The notes under the pieces were generated by a model. The model searched no databases, had not been told where the DNA came from, and saw only the letters and a program-made list of their open reading frames with translations. Source: Adiantum capillus-veneris (taxonomy: Eukaryota > Streptophyta > Polypodiopsida > Polypodiales > Pteridaceae). Taken from it: a stretch of DNA of 64,000 nucleotides. The first letter of the stretch is position 1, and each line of letters opens with the position of its first letter. The stretch spans positions 63,204,248-63,268,247 of the forward strand of contig CM043944.1 in NCBI GenBank assembly GCA_014529385.2. The letters run 5' to 3'. The translations under genes and the position numbers were made by a program. Of the stretch, positions 1 to 15,480 are shown piece after piece.

Positions 1-130
1 TAGGACTTTATCCTCAACCTGCACCCAGTCTACATCCAAACCAGTTGTAGAATCCTTCTCCCCCCCCGCAAGCATGATGCCTATTAGCATTTCAACATCA
101 AAATTCAACAATATATTTTATTTTTCTTAT

Positions 131-132
<2 letters not shown>

Positions 133-210
<78 letters not shown>
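133..210. repeat. (GT)n-(AT)n compound microsatellite
   Basis: About 30 bases of GT dinucleotides run directly into about 47 bases of AT dinucleotides. Open frames through it (poly-CV, poly-YI) are artefacts of the repeat. The same GT-then-AT architecture occurs upstream of both LINE copies. Confidence 0.95.
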
Positions 211-213
<3 letters not shown>

Positions 214-616
214 ATCATAATACGAAGCTGTTCCCGCAGTGAGGAGCTCTCACAGCTCGGCTACATGCAAGGAACCACCAAAAAACTCAAAGGCAACCAG
301 CAACAGTCAAATGGTTCTTATGTAGTCTCATCCACAAGCTACAACCACATTCACAAACAGAACTTAAAGTGCACACACTGTGGTAGAACAAATCACCTCT
401 CAAAGGATTGCTATGAAATCAATCTTTGTCTCATTTGTGGAAAAAAACAACCATGCTACAAAGTACTGCAGGCTGAAGAATAAATCTTTACGCGTTACCA
501 TTCACAAAGAGCATTTCAAAGACCAAACAAAAGAAAAAATCAACCTTGCCACCTCTGGAAATTTTGACAAAGATAACCATAACAATATTGGCTTGGTTTA
601 TGATGATGTACTATGA
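214..616 (+). pseudogene. Retrotransposon gag fragment with twin CCHC zinc knuckles, frameshifted
   Basis: A short stretch of nucleocapsid-like coding sequence. The first knuckle (CTHCGRTNHLSKDC, about 370-411) is a perfect CX2CX4HX4C. A second begins about 20 bases later (CLIC...), but its remaining His and Cys are in the next frame. The change of frame falls in a run of seven A at 441-447, so one extra A would explain the break. Basic residues (KLKGN, KTK) flank the knuckles, as in retroelement nucleocapsids that bind RNA. No protease, reverse transcriptase or integrase follows, so this is an isolated relic. Upstream coding sequence is lost at the microsatellite. It could belong to copia or gypsy; the knuckle alone does not decide. 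Confidence 0.6.
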
Positions 617-819
617 GCATTCTTTTACTTGCACCTTACCCTCTATTTGTGCGAGGGAAGGCTTGTGTGTGACTACACCCCGATGTTTTGTATGCCTACA
701 CCCTTTGTGTCTAGGGGAGGCAACTTTGTGTTCAAGGGGAGGCTTGTGAATTGTGTGCCTCACCCTAAGTGTGTTTTGAGGGGAGGATTGTGTGAGTGAT
801 ATGCAACCAAAACCCACAT

Positions 820-1178
820 AGGGGAGGATTGTTGGGATGTGAGGTTTTGTTGATCTCTTGTGTGAACAGCCCCTTCCACCTCATGTGTCAACAACCCATG
901 TGAAGAATCTCTTACAACCTTTTTGAAAAGCACAACCACTTGTATTTGTGCATAGGAAGCCACATATCATGCCCATGTGTCAAAAGGCTGTGTCTTTTCT
1001 ATATGCCTATATAGAGGCACATTATACTGAATAATATAAAGTTTATCATTTTTGCAACCGTACTCTAGTTTACTATGTGCCCAATATCAAGCCATAAGCT
1101 AATTCTATTCCAAGCATTATTATGCCATGAATGGCACACTAACACATCCACCGTAACCCTACATTATACCCTATCATC
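820..1178 (+). repeat. Probable LTR remnant preceded by a polypurine tract
   Basis: A purine-rich run (AGGGGAGG, about 820-828) is followed at 830 by TGTTGGGATG, the arrangement expected where a 3' LTR begins. A TATA-like CCTATATAGAGG lies near 1006-1017. A TC/CA-type end could fall near 1178, but no second LTR is present to fix the boundary. It may belong to the gag relic just upstream. The right end is a guess. Confidence 0.4.
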
Positions 1179-1541
1179 AATGTTCTAGATTAATCATTAG
1201 ATAGCTTCCCATCACAAATCTTTGAACCGTATATGCCATATCTCCAAAGCATTCAATTATGGAGAGCTTGTTTAGTGAACCCCGCCAGACTCAACTACTC
1301 CGGTTAATGATGCACACAGCTCGACCATCAAGCTCTCTTTAGGGAACCCTCTCAATCTCAAGTATGCCTTACTCTATTTGCATATGGAATGTCGTTCAAG
1401 TTCTTTACTTCATGTTTTGGTAGCAAAACCAGCTCAAAAGATGTGAGGATACTTCATCAATTGTCCAAAGATGTCAACTAGAAGCTAGCCGTTAAAGCTT
1501 ATTGATCACGTAACCAAAAAATATTTTGACTTAGTGTAAAT
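1179..1541. other. No gene seen
   Basis: Unique-looking, moderately AT-rich sequence without a convincing frame, repeat or regulatory signature. Confidence 0.5.
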
Positions 1542-3536
1542 CTAAAAAACAAAACCTTGTACCATACAACCTGCTACAAGAGACATATGGTATCCTTTGA
1601 ATCTGCAACTTGCACTTTTGTAGCCCCTAGGATCAAATGGAATAATAAGGAATTTCCTAAACACTAGAGCATCATAATATCCACATGAGCATACATTTCC
1701 TGTATCAATCAACATAAAGAATTTCTGGTGCAAGTATGCTACCCCTGGTTTAAATAGCACACAATTACTATGCATACTTAACAATGTCCATCCATATTGA
1801 ATCTTCTTATGAATATCCTTAGAATCTCCTAGATCAAACACCATTGGGATCACATAGCATTGATGGGCTCCACAATATACTAGAGCTTCATCTAAAGCAT
1901 AGTGCAACACCCACATCATGTAAACTTTTGGAAACTTAAGCTTGTTACCAGAAAGCATTAAAAAACTATGACTCCCTTTTACTGGCAGCCAGGATATCAC
2001 TCACATAAGAATCAATAGGAATATCATGCAAATCCAACCACATTTGGCACATTGTGCAAGGAAATGAAAAACCCTATGCACTTTTTGTAGTATCAATGAT
2101 GAGTTAGCATCATCACCCCCTCTAGATTCATAACCATCACGAGAAACCTTGGGAGTCTTTGGACCTTTATCATAGAGGAATTTTTACTTGTTGGAGTTTT
2201 AGCTTGATCATGAAAAATAGATTTATCCTGTAGATCTTTATCCATATCATACTTGGGAAAATCACCCTTGGATATCTCAACATTCATCAAAATTGTAGGA
2301 GTTATCTCCTCATACAGCCCATGCACAAGCATAGATGTAAAATCCCTGTCAATAATCTGGTCACAATCAGCATGATTTAGGCAATATTCATACTCATCCA
2401 TGTGCTCCTCTGCATCCATGTTACTTAGTAATCCATCATATCACTGCAAAGGCTCATCTGACACAACCTTTGAAGAGGTACACGCATAATAAATCTCTTC
2501 TATATTGTTATAATCATCTCCTTCAAGTCTAGTCAAGAAATCATTAATTGTTGCATCTTCTTCTGTGATAATAGCATTTGCAAACATATTGTTAATAGCA
2601 ATCATAAGTTCATTGGAATTCTTAGGACCATCATGTGTTAGGTCCACAATCTCGATCACTTCATCAACTATTGTGTATATAATAGCTTTATTGATGCAAT
2701 CATATGCAACAAACATGTTGTCCTGCTCGGCTATAGTGCTGATAGTTTCATTAGCATCCTATAGAGGCTCATCTTCTTGATGAACTCCTTTAGAATAACC
2801 CATGTCATGGTCAACAGCTTGCGAACCACTTGTTGTACAATCTACGTCTTCACTGGGACCATTATTGGAGGTAGCATCCATGCGAGAAATCTTTGATTAA
2901 AATTCATATAATTCTATTTCATCATTAAATTGATCGTTTACCTTTTCTACCTTGCTCAAAATATGTTCCTCTAAGATCAAATTTGCTACTTCCAGCTTTG
3001 TATTTGCTTTGCCTTTGCTTCCTTCAGAAATATGTTGCCAAAGTTGATCGTAATTAAGGAACTGCATCTGATCCTTTTCACCTTTGGTAAAAATAATTTG
3101 ACTTCATTCAATAATCTCCTTTATTTCCAAATCTAGAATCCTTGAGATTTTGCAAATTAGCTCCTCTGCAAAACCGTATGGGATATGCTTATGCCAGTTC
3201 TTGCACCTGCTTTTTTAAATCTAGGTTTAAAACCTCTTTAAAAGCTGCAATCATTCGATTTTTTGGAACATTTCGGCTCTTCATCTCGGCTTCATAACAT
3301 GCAATAAAACCTTCTCGATCATATCCCTAAAAATTATGATTTTGCTCCCATAAGGCATCAAGTGCCATCTCTACAACATCATCAATCTGCTTTTTTTTCT
3401 GCATGGCTTTCGCTTCCTGCAAAAATTCCTAAACTAATTCCATCATTTTTGGAAACTCTGCAACTGCTAGATTTTTATCAAATCTGTTGGAATTGAGATC
3501 GTCAATAATTTGCTTCAATTGTTTTGGCATCTCCAT
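1542..3536 (-). pseudogene. Decayed unknown protein gene, copy 1
   Basis: Not recognised. Reading from a Met near 3536 toward 1542, successive open pieces in different frames give a Lys/Glu-rich helical-looking start, an acidic middle part (EVIEIVDLTHDGP, NNMFANAIITEEDA) and a more hydrophobic, Cys-containing end (LVYCGAHQCYVIPMVFD, NVCSCGYYDALVF). Stops and frameshifts separate the pieces, and copy 1 is more broken than copy 2. The same order of pieces in copy 2 shows they were once one unit. No retroelement hallmark is visible, so it could be a captured host gene fragment, a transposon accessory gene, or chance conservation through the recent duplication. I assign no function. Confidence 0.4.
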
Positions 3537-3540
3537 CTTA

Positions 3541-6024
<2,484 letters not shown>

Positions 6025-6125
6025 TGCCAAGCTTGACGCTAAGGATTGTTATCTTTGCAATATCGTAACTCTTATCATCTTCATCATTGCTCTCCTAACT
6101 AGGTCCCTTCTTGCGCTCCGGTACT

Positions 6126-6920
6126 ATGGCTTCTGTCCCCCCTGATTTTCAACTAAACCCTCATACTATCGTGGGGCATTTTGTGCTTGGCAAGGGGACA
6201 AATGATTATGATCCTTAGATCATGGCTAACCTCTTGAAGGATGCCCTCACCCCAGAACCTGAGTTCAAGGGGTAGCATAAGATTTTCCTTAAATCATCCA
6301 TTGTGTGATCTCAACTTTATGGTTTTTGTGAAAGGACTCTCGTCCTATTCTTTATAAGGCGTTTATGGGACCTTTTAGCTATTGTGTTTGAGATAGATGT
6401 AGGTTTTAAATGCCTTGTTGTTGATAAGATATTCTTCTCAGGGTCTGGCTTGTTTGAAGTCATGTTCTTCAAAGAAGCTAAGGAAAAACGAGCTCTTTTC
6501 TACTGTGATTTTGTGTGGGCAAGTCATCCATATCATTCCATGGTAATCGATAAAGTTTATTAAGGATGATTGTTAGCCAAATGCCCCATTTGGGTGGACT
6601 TTGTGGATCTTCCAACGTTCTTGTGGCCATGCATAGATGAACTAGCAGCTTTATTGTGCAAGGTTCTGCTCTCCCCAACTATCCACTGTCCTAATACGAA
6701 CAAATCCTGTGTGCTATGGAAAACTGATCATAAGTTTCCCAAAACTTTGGAAATTGATCTGGATATAGTTGGGAAGTTGGTCATATATCTTAAATGGGGG
6801 GAACTTTTTGGAGCTTGCTTCCATTGTGGGAAATTAGGCGACTTTTCCAAGAATTGTCCCCTGGTGAACAAGGCAAGGGACCTTATCCCATCACACCCTG
6901 ACAACAAAACCTTGCTGTGA
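6126..6920 (+). pseudogene. LINE ORF1 (RNA-binding, gag-like), copy 1
   Basis: ORF1 of plant L1-like elements encodes an RNA-binding protein with a DUF4283-like domain and a CCHC knuckle, forming a particle with the element RNA. Here the phrase CPIWVDFVDLPTFLWP (from about 6580) resembles the end of that domain, followed by CFHCGKLGDFSKNC at 6816-6857. The knuckle His is replaced by Asp (GAC at 6840-6842), which should abolish zinc binding. Several stops lie upstream. In copy 2 most of ORF1, including this knuckle, is deleted. Confidence 0.7.
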
Positions 6921-7420
6921 AAAGAACAAATATTTGGTAAGACTATAGGGAAGGAATAACCCTTAGGCCCTCATAATACTCCCTGTGCTAACCCTTCTAC
7001 CCCATCCTATGCACAGACTCCGGGGGGGAGAGCTCCCTCCAATCCAAGATCCTTGTTCAAACAGAATATGGGGGAGGGGGGTTGGAGAGGGGGAGTAATG
7101 TGTCTTCCTCTTCTAATGACTCAAATAATCTAGAGAAATGAATAAGGGTGGTTGACATGAATGGCTTACTCCCTCTTTGAAAACCTTCAAATCCAAAGGG
7201 TTATCATTAGGCTTCTCACCATATAACTTTTATAAGGTGCTCATGGAGGATATGTCCTCATGAGAGACCTTGGTTGCTATAGAAAACATTGTGGAGACCC
7301 ATGAATCTAGTAAGAAATCCCAATCTCAATCTAATGAGGGATAGGGTGTGCAGTTAGAAGTCCACATGCATAATAATGATAGTAAGTATGGGAGACCCAA
7401 ATAGTACATAATACTCCTCA

Positions 7421-10400
7421 ATGAAAGTTTCCACTTTAAATGTGAAGGGGATCAATAACCCTACCCATCTGTACTTGTTTAGTAAATGGATGTTGTATCC
7501 AAATTTGGATGTCTCTTTTGTTCAAGATCATAAATGCACAATAGAGCTGGTAAAACCATACACTATAGAGGAATGCACTATTTTTATGGGGGTAAGCAGT
7601 TAGGGTACTCATGTGTATTAAAATGCATAAAAGCCTCTCTTAAACCTCAATGGGCTATGGATAACCCTAGTGGTATATGCTCAATCTTTTTAATTGACAC
7701 TGAATGGGGGAAAAAAAATCTAGTCAACATTTATGTTTATAACAACCATAATTTGAGGGAAACTCTTTGGCAATGGATCGGCTCTATGCATCTAAAGCTA
7801 GGTATTGTTGGAGAAGATTTCAACATGTTGTCTTTTGCTAGGGACACTACCTCACCTGCCACATTCATGTCTCACTGAGAAGCCCCCAATTGAGATGCTT
7901 TAACATATGGTAGTTGGAATGATGCATGGCTTTCTCAAGGGCATATACATAATGGTTACACATTTCACTCTCAATTTCATACTTCCTCATGGTCCAAACT
8001 TGATAGATTGTAATTCATTGGATCTGATTGGCTTCTAGCTTCTGCTCCATTGATGTTGAAGTCCAAGTTTCTCTGTGTGATCACTTTCCTCTAGTTCTTA
8101 GCATGAACAATGTTGATATGCAGTATTTTCATAATGTGGGGTTGAGTAGGCCCCTAGTAATTAACCATTCACTATTACAAAATATTGGATTTAAACAGGC
8201 AGTGTACACGCATTAGAGGTTTCTTTGCTTCAGTATGGTATGCAAGAACCAGTACACACTTGGCTGCAAATTTGTGCAGAGAAAAAACATTGAGTTATAT
8301 ATACTGGGAAGAGGGTAGCCAAAGAAAAAACAAGAGATTTTAAACACGCCGTAGAGAATGTAAGATCAATTATGGCTCAAGATGTACAATAACATACTGA
8401 TAGGAACATTGATGCTTAGGGATGCCAAAAAAAAACCCAAACAGTTTGAGGTGGAGATATACATTGTTCATCCAAAACATTTTTCAAGAATCTGTAGACT
8501 AAGAATTCTAGGGAATTCATTCACAAAACCATCATTGAGGATGAAAGATCCATCTCTGAACCAGATAACATTACAAAGGAATGTCAAACTTACTTTGAGA
8601 GAATTTTGAACAAACCAGCAGACAAGTCACTTGAAAGACAACATGCTATTGAGCTTTTGATTTCTGTAGTGGATCCATGCATTAAAGAATACATGTAATG
8701 CTAAGATATTGGAAGCACCATTTGAGGTGAAGGAAATCCTATGGGCCCTCAAGAAGCTTCGTAATGATAAAACAACAGGATTGTGTGGTCTTACCAACGA
8801 ATTTATATTGGAGTTCTAGGAACAATTTAACTCATTAATAATGGAAGTCATAAATCAAATATGCAAATCTCAATGCATGTATCCAATGTTGAAACAAGGG
8901 ATAATAAAACTATAGCCCAATAAAACCTTTCCTGCTGGTTTGTCAGACTGGAGACCCATAACAATGATGGGAATTCTATATAGAATGCTAGCCAAAGACA
9001 TAGCTAGAAGGATCTCTCCATTTCTCAAAAAGAATCTGCATGAGGCTCAAACATGGTTCATTAGGGACATATCTATCTTTGATAACATCTTAACATTGAT
9101 GCTCTGATTTGAGGCATGTCAAAAAAATAATCAAAAAGTGGTTATGCTGCAGCTAGATTTTGCCAAAGTATTTGATCCATTCTTTGGGACTTTGTAGTAA
9201 GTGTTTTGGTAAAATTGGGAGTTGGGGAAAAAAATGCATCTTGAATTATGTTACTTGGGGAGGGTTCTACTTCAAACATATTGATTAATATTAGGTTTTC
9301 TAGTAAAGTGTCCATAGGTAGATCACTCACACAAGGTTGTCCCCTCAACCCCCTATTGTTTGCAGTAGCTACTCATCCTTTGTTTTTCGTTCTATCTTTC
9401 CAAGGTGAGGCTGGCAATATAAGAGGGTTGCAGGTAGGGTAGGAACAAGTGGTGGCCCTAGGGTTTGTTGATGATACCTTGACCTTTCTCCAAGCTGAAA
9501 ATACAAACGTTGGTAAATGCATGAATTATTTGTGTGTGTACTCTTTGGATGCGTCTTAAAATAAATTGGGAAAAATATAATCTTATTGATGTCTCTATTG
9601 TGTATTTTGACTCTCTCATATTGAAAGGGCAAAGGATGCATACAGGCACCATCTTCAAGAATCTGGGATACCCCATTGGTGTTGATGTATTTTGCTAAAC
9701 AACTGATTGCATGGGTAGAAACCAAAATGCATACTAAGGTTGCTAAACGATACTATGATGAATGGCCTTTTCATGTTAGAGTCAAATTTTGCAGTCAATC
9801 ATGATTCCATATGTTTTGTAATTTCTACCTTTGCAGAACTGGTACGATAAGGCCCCGCTCATAATTAGATGTTTGCTCATTAAATTTCCATGGGGTGCAT
9901 CCCATACTATCGAGCTTGCTTGGAACTCTATTTCCTTACCTTCTGCCTTGAGAGGTCTTCGGATACTGAATCTGGAAATACACACACTTGCAAGAAGGGA
10001 GACTTTTATCAAGAACATGCTGAACTTAGATAAATGTTGGTCTAGGATGTTGGGAAGTTTGATTGGTAGATCCATATTTTTTTTTCATGGCTCTTGGAAT
10101 ATGTGTCAAAACAGGATAAATTATGCACTATAGCACCATTGAAATTGTGTAGTTTGACTAGTAATATGCTCATTTTTTCTTGGAAAAATATTCTTGCTAA
10201 ATTGGTGTGGGTAGGTCGAGCCATATATATGGGTAATTATTTCGGCATGGAATCGTACTTTGGGAGTTTCATTTTTAAAAAACCTCCTGCTTTGTTGATG
10301 GGGAGAAAGTCTCTTGTTCTTTTCAAAAGAGATGTCAGTGCCATTGAGACTCCAATAGCCAATTGGTGGATTTTTTGGTTGCCAGGAGATGTACAACTTG

Positions 10401-11130
10401 GGAAATGGACTGAGGATTCTATGGGGACTGCTTGCTACCTGTGTTCAACCTTCAGATTCCTTGAAACCAAAATTCAACTCAAAGGTTCAAAGACAAGGAA
10501 CTGCCATACTCTTCAGCAAACTGGTGAACATCCCCTACCAGTACCTTCTATCAGTTGTTATTGCCTGATTCTAGTATATGTATCCGATGTAACAGAATAT
10601 GGGAAATGAATAAAAGTCAACATTGGTGGCTACAAATATCTCGTTGTATTTGGAAAATGCATTTGCTCATTCAAACCTAAAGTATTTCTTTGGAGGATCA
10701 TCAATAGAGCACTACCTATTAGGGAACTTTTAACGAGGAAAAATGAAATGAATGGCATGTGTACTAGATGCAATAAAATGGAATCTATGCAGCATCTACT
10801 TTTTGATTGTAGAGTGGTAAAATTGTGATGGAAAACTTTGCAAGATTGTTGCATGCTTTGTTGGTGGATTAAGATTAGCAAATTGAATGTGTTTTTGGTC
10901 TTGTCCAATCCAAGGATGCTGGTTTGGACACTTGTATTATACTTTCCAAATATGTATGATTTTGTTTAATTGGCAAATAAGAAATCCATGTATCTTTGAT
11001 GTTTGGGATCAAAGAATTAGATTTCCTTGGGGACTCATGAAAAATAAGCTTTTGGAAGGTTTTGTGTTGATGCCTCAACCAATACAGAGGCAAATGAGGA
11101 GATATATAGACTTCTCTCTGAGGGTCTCAA
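7421..11130 (+). pseudogene. LINE ORF2 (endonuclease-reverse transcriptase), copy 1
   Basis: ORF2 nicks target DNA and copies the RNA there. The APE-type endonuclease start is visible (MKVSTLNVKGINNP), but the expected catalytic Glu in the FVQ-E-HK context is Asp here (FVQDHK), while copy 2 keeps Glu. The reverse transcriptase palm is recognisable by LDFAKVFD (about 9152-9175) and FVDDT (9464-9478, the usual FADD motif). The C-terminal Cys/His region (LWRIINRALPIREL...CTRCNKMESMQHLLFDC, about 10690-10820) matches the zinc-binding region common behind plant LINE RTs. Many stops and frameshifts are present, so it cannot be active. Confidence 0.85.
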
Positions 11131-11167
11131 AGATGTAATAAAATTGTAATATAGACAAATAGTTTCT

Positions 11168-11168
<1 letters not shown>

Positions 11169-11204
<36 letters not shown>

Positions 11205-11225
11205 GAGAGAGAGAGAGAGAGAGAG
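11169..11225. repeat. (CA)n(GA)n microsatellite, copy 1
   Basis: About 30 bases of CA followed by about 24 of GA. In copy 2 (about 56281-56296) it is reduced to a few units. Confidence 0.9.
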
Positions 11226-13660
11226 CTAATGTGTGTGTTTGAGAATTGGGAAGCAATCAAGATGATTTGAATGTACTAAGTTGTGATTTTGTGTATGACT
11301 GCGGGCTTGACTATGTGCAAAGAAGTGTCTGTAGTGATGTTTTCCTATTTGCTGCTTTTTTTTTTTTTTGAGGATTGGTGTGTTTTAATTCCACTTGGGC
11401 TATAGAGAGGTGTGGGTGTGTGGTTTAGTGTCTTTCCCTTCCCCCTTCCAATGTTACAATGGTGTTGGCACTCTTTTTTATATGTATCAATTGTAGCTTA
11501 TTGTGTGGAATAATAAGCTCATTCCTTGTCCCTACAAGCAAGTCAAGGGATACTCAAGAAAGAATTCCTCCCTCAGAAAATAATTGAAGAATTTATTCTA
11601 TCCAAAATTTCTTATCTCCATTTTTTCTTCTCGAATGGTAACACTAAGATTTGATGATGTCGATGACCCTTTAAACATATCTTAGGGGTGCCATAATTAG
11701 GTGGAATGTAGACAAGGTCATGATTTTCGTCAAGTAAGCAGCATTGGCAATGGCCAAGCATGTATAGAACAAATCAGTTATTAGAGTACGATAAGGATGC
11801 TTGTTTTGTAATAAGCAACCAAATGTTCCTCATATAGGAGAAATGCCATGTACATAAGGAGACATTGGTAGAATACTACCCAAATTCAATGTGCCAAGGC
11901 AAGAGGAAGAGGATCCGCACAAAAGGCCAAATTGCCAAGATATTTTGTAGGATTTCTTGATGACTAAAAAAAATCTAATTTATATTTCTAATGCAGCAAT
12001 TGGATTCTTGTTTCTTGCATTTTTTCTCAGTCATTTATTTTGCTTGATGCAAAACCCATTTATATTACAAAATGTGAGACTACATCGAGCCTGGATGGTA
12101 CAAATAGTTTTCAATGGGGAATTGATATCTTTATGAGCTCTTGGACAATTGAAAATGGTGTTGTCAAAACTCTTTCCACACATTTTTTAAAGAAGTGCCT
12201 TTGCAAGTCCTATTGTTGAAGATGATTTCTCCCATATTTCCTTTCTTTGACCTTTGCTTGCTAATCACATTGCATGGACAATCTAACTTTCTTTGGCTTG
12301 TTCCTTACTATGTGACCTATGTATAAGTTTGATGGGTTCATTGATGTAGTTCCTTTGAGCTATTTACTTTGCTCAACCACCTCCATATCAGGTGTGGTTA
12401 AAATCTCTACAAGCTTGGTAGTGAGTTTTCTCTTTGGCTTGTGTAAACAAGGTAGCCAAGCTGCCATATTGCCTAGAAAACCAAGACATGTGGTTACATA
12501 TAGTGTATTGCAAAGAACTCCAACACAACCTTTGTGAGAAAATAGCTTTTTTAATAAAAAAAATATATTAACATTATATGTAGTGAGTGATGTGCTCATT
12601 CATCCACACTGAGATGAAGGAATTGTGGAAGGTCTCCAAAGCCTCTTGATAAGTTGTACAATAAAACATGATCTTTGTATTGAGCTCACAATACTTTAAC
12701 ATTGCATCCAAGATTTTTCACAACTTTGTCTTGGAAGTCCTTGCTACACCATGTTCTGCATAGTCAACCATTACATTCTGCATTTTTTCCATGTATTTTA
12801 TCTCAGTGCTTGCCTTTCTTGTGCACTTTGGATTTTGTATTGTTCTCCACTTGTGGGCATTGATCGGAATAGCCAAAATTTCACACCATCAATTGAGAGC
12901 TTCTTTGGAACAACCCAAACATTCTTAGAGCCCTTCTTATAATGCTCTCTCTATATTCACTTGCTCTCCACATGAGCCCCTATTTGAAAAATCTATTTCT
13001 AAGGCAGAGATAGTCATTTCCTTTGCACGAGTAGGTCAAGTGATCGTGGAGAAAAAAATTTAGAGAAACATGAGTTTCGCAATGATCTTGCAAACTGTAT
13101 GTGTCATGCATATTTGCACCCTAGCTAGTGGGATATGTAGGTATATTATGTGCACTTGATAGGAGTGTATATTATAGCTCATATATAAATTATAGATTTA
13201 CACTTATAGGAGGGGAATTTTAATTAAATTTTCAAAATATTATATAATATATGAAGAAATAGGGATAGCTTCATTCCAATCCAAAAATTGTGTGAAGGGA
13301 TTGTTTTTAATTACCTTTGATCACATAAGATGTAAAAGATTTCGTAAGGTGCACCAACGAGATTGAAGTGGGAGATCAAAGTTGTCACTTGTGAACATCC
13401 TTGTTTGATTTTGTTTTGGTGTAGCTTTCTTTAGATGTGTAGAGGACAACCTTTGAGAAATGTATTCCTTGATATCCTGTAATGCTTCTTACAAACGCAA
13501 GTATGTCTTTGTGGATATCAAACTCGTATCTTGGATATAGTATGAGTCCTCTCACGACTTGTACATTGTTTTCTTATCTTCCTTCATGACACTACAACTC
13601 AAATAGTGGACTAGTCTCTACCTTTTCCATTCATTTCATGCTTATTTGGAGTAGGACTTT
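11226..13660. other. Unassigned sequence shared with copy 2
   Basis: About 2.4 kb without a recognisable gene. Short frames exist on both strands (for example 12360-12599 minus and 12751-12942 plus) and are kept in copy 2, but with no motif I can name, and kept frames are expected after a recent duplication. Copy 2 lacks about 177 bases corresponding to roughly 12074-12250. Confidence 0.5.
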
Positions 13661-14584
13661 TGGGGGTCCCATCATTGCAATATCTCTAATGACCAACAAA
13701 GTTATCAATCCGGAGGGATGAGGTACCCGGCTAGGGCATGGAAACGCTCAGACGTTTAGTGAGCTAATCATGGCAACACAAATGGTTAACTCTACGAGGT
13801 GAGCTTCTCGGCCTATGGAGGAGCGAAGCCGCAATGAAGGGAAATCTCCATATCTATCCACTTCTCTTCACCTCAAATCAACCCAATCACACACACTACA
13901 ATTGCAAGAAGCACACAACACTAATCCTATCATACAACACACTAATCGCAAGAACACACACATAGATCTATCGAGCATAACACTCCAATCAAAAGCAAAA
14001 GAGGACAATCACGCAAAAGCAAAAGAGGGAAATCACACAAGATTAGAGAGGGATTAACCACTAATTAGTTAAGATATAGTTAATCTAAGCATCATAGGCA
14101 ATCATAAGAAGTAAGAGAGAGGCATAGTGAGAGAGAATGAATCATTGATTAGTGTTAATCAAGTCTCATGAGCAAGGAGAATCTCAAGGACTCCATAGCC
14201 ACACACCTCAAGAGCAAAGAGTGCTCTCAACAAATGACTTGAGAACCCTCATTTCTTTTACACACTGCCTTATATACCTAGGTTAAAAATATGCAATGTC
14301 TGGGCACCCAAGGCCTTTAGGGCTCACCACTTACTGAATCTGCAACCTAGGCACAGTAAGTGACCTATTCTTTATAGCTTGGAACTCCCATTGAGCCCAT
14401 AACACATTAGAAATATTACAATGGTTTGAAATAAATCGGGAATTTACAATACGTGACCATTTTGGGAAAACGTGGAAAATGTGTAACTACAATCTTTACT
14501 GCTTCTTTGCATTCATCCTCGATGTGCATTTGTACGTCTTCGGTCTTTAGCAGCTTCTATTAACTGACGTTGACTCAGTTAACA
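13661..14584 (-). repeat. Element B 3' LTR, copy 1
   Basis: The right end is clear: GTTAACA at 14578-14584 followed by a pyrimidine run (TTCTCCCCTTCC), the complement of a polypurine tract. The left end at TGGGGGTCCC is tentative. A minus-strand TATA (plus TTATATACCTA, 14270-14280) fits an LTR promoter. Its layout parallels element A's LTR (words such as GACTAGGGCATGG versus GGCTAGGGCATGG, then the TATA, then TTAACA) although overall sequence is diverged. No partner LTR is found on the right side. Confidence 0.65.
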
Positions 14585-15480
14585 TTCTCCCCTTCCTATT
14601 TTAGTGCTGGTCCTCGGGCACTGTTGAAAAGTGTCCATGGAGGCAAGGGAAGGTTTTGATTGGTTGTTGATGGGATGATTGTCTTCATTTGTCATTGAAT
14701 TTGTTGATGAGGTTCAATTTGCTGCAGCATCTTCATTGGTCCGAATATGTCTGGTTTGTGAGAGATGATGTTGCATTTGTCCGTTGTAATAGCATAATGA
14801 TGAGGCTACTGTTTCTTTATGAAAAGTATGTACAAGAGAATTAGAATGATGAGGTTCTAAATTAGGGTCTAATACCTGGATGACCAAAGGGAAAAAACCT
14901 AGTGGGAAAAAAGTGCCTTTGGGATAAGCGCATTATTGGAGTACTTATTAGCATGGGAAATATTAGTAAAGTACTCAAGGGATTATTTGTTGATAGAGAT
15001 GGAATTAAAAAGGCAGCAAATATGTAGCATGATGGAACATTGGTTTGCTTGTTGTAGTCCACTCAAGGTGCATAGGTAGAAGCAAAAAAATAGTGTCTAA
15101 TGCATATGTCCAATAGTGGGACATCCTATTTATGCATACACAGAAATGCATGGAAAACAATATGCTGTGCAAGAAAGATTTTGAGGGGTTATTCAGAAAT
15201 ATGGTGTAGCTATAAAAGCATTTGACGTGGCTTTGCAAGCTGGCACCCCTTTAAGAATGGTTTTGGTTGATGAGGATATGTGCTCTCATCTCATTGTGCA
15301 CTGTGTGTGAGTGTTGGACTGTACTACACTCCACCAATTGTAAGTTAATAGACTATGACTCTTATGCTCATCTCATCTAGCATGAGAAACACAATTTAGA
15401 TATTCTCAACTCTTCCAGCTTGAGCGTAAGCCTAATAACTATGACTCTTGGCACAGAGTTTAATATGACTTGAAGCTTTG
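14585..15480 (-). other. Element B 3' non-coding region with conserved blocks, copy 1
   Basis: No protein recognised. Three blocks closely match element A's corresponding region: GGGAAAA/GTGGGAAAAAA near 14889-14912, a block of about 34 bases at 15092-15125 (AATGCATATGTCCAAT inside), and blocks at 15367-15436 and 15473-15532. The LTRs themselves are less alike, so these blocks may be retained for an RNA function such as packaging. Confidence 0.55.

Larger units (their letters stand above)
6030..11150 (+). mobile_element. Dead non-LTR retrotransposon (LINE), copy 1
   Basis: A plus-strand LINE with ORF1 (about 6126-6920) and ORF2 (about 7421-11130), both full of stops and frameshifts. No LTRs bound it. 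The order ORF1 with zinc knuckle, endonuclease, reverse transcriptase, Cys/His-rich C-terminus is that of plant L1-like elements. The 3' side ends in a (CA)n(GA)n tract rather than a clear poly(A). Coordinates of the ends are approximate. Confidence 0.85.

Noticed and set aside
12319-12942. Possible host gene or transposase in the unassigned part of the duplication
   Set aside because: Short frames on both strands with no nameable motif; persistence in both copies is explained by the recent duplication.
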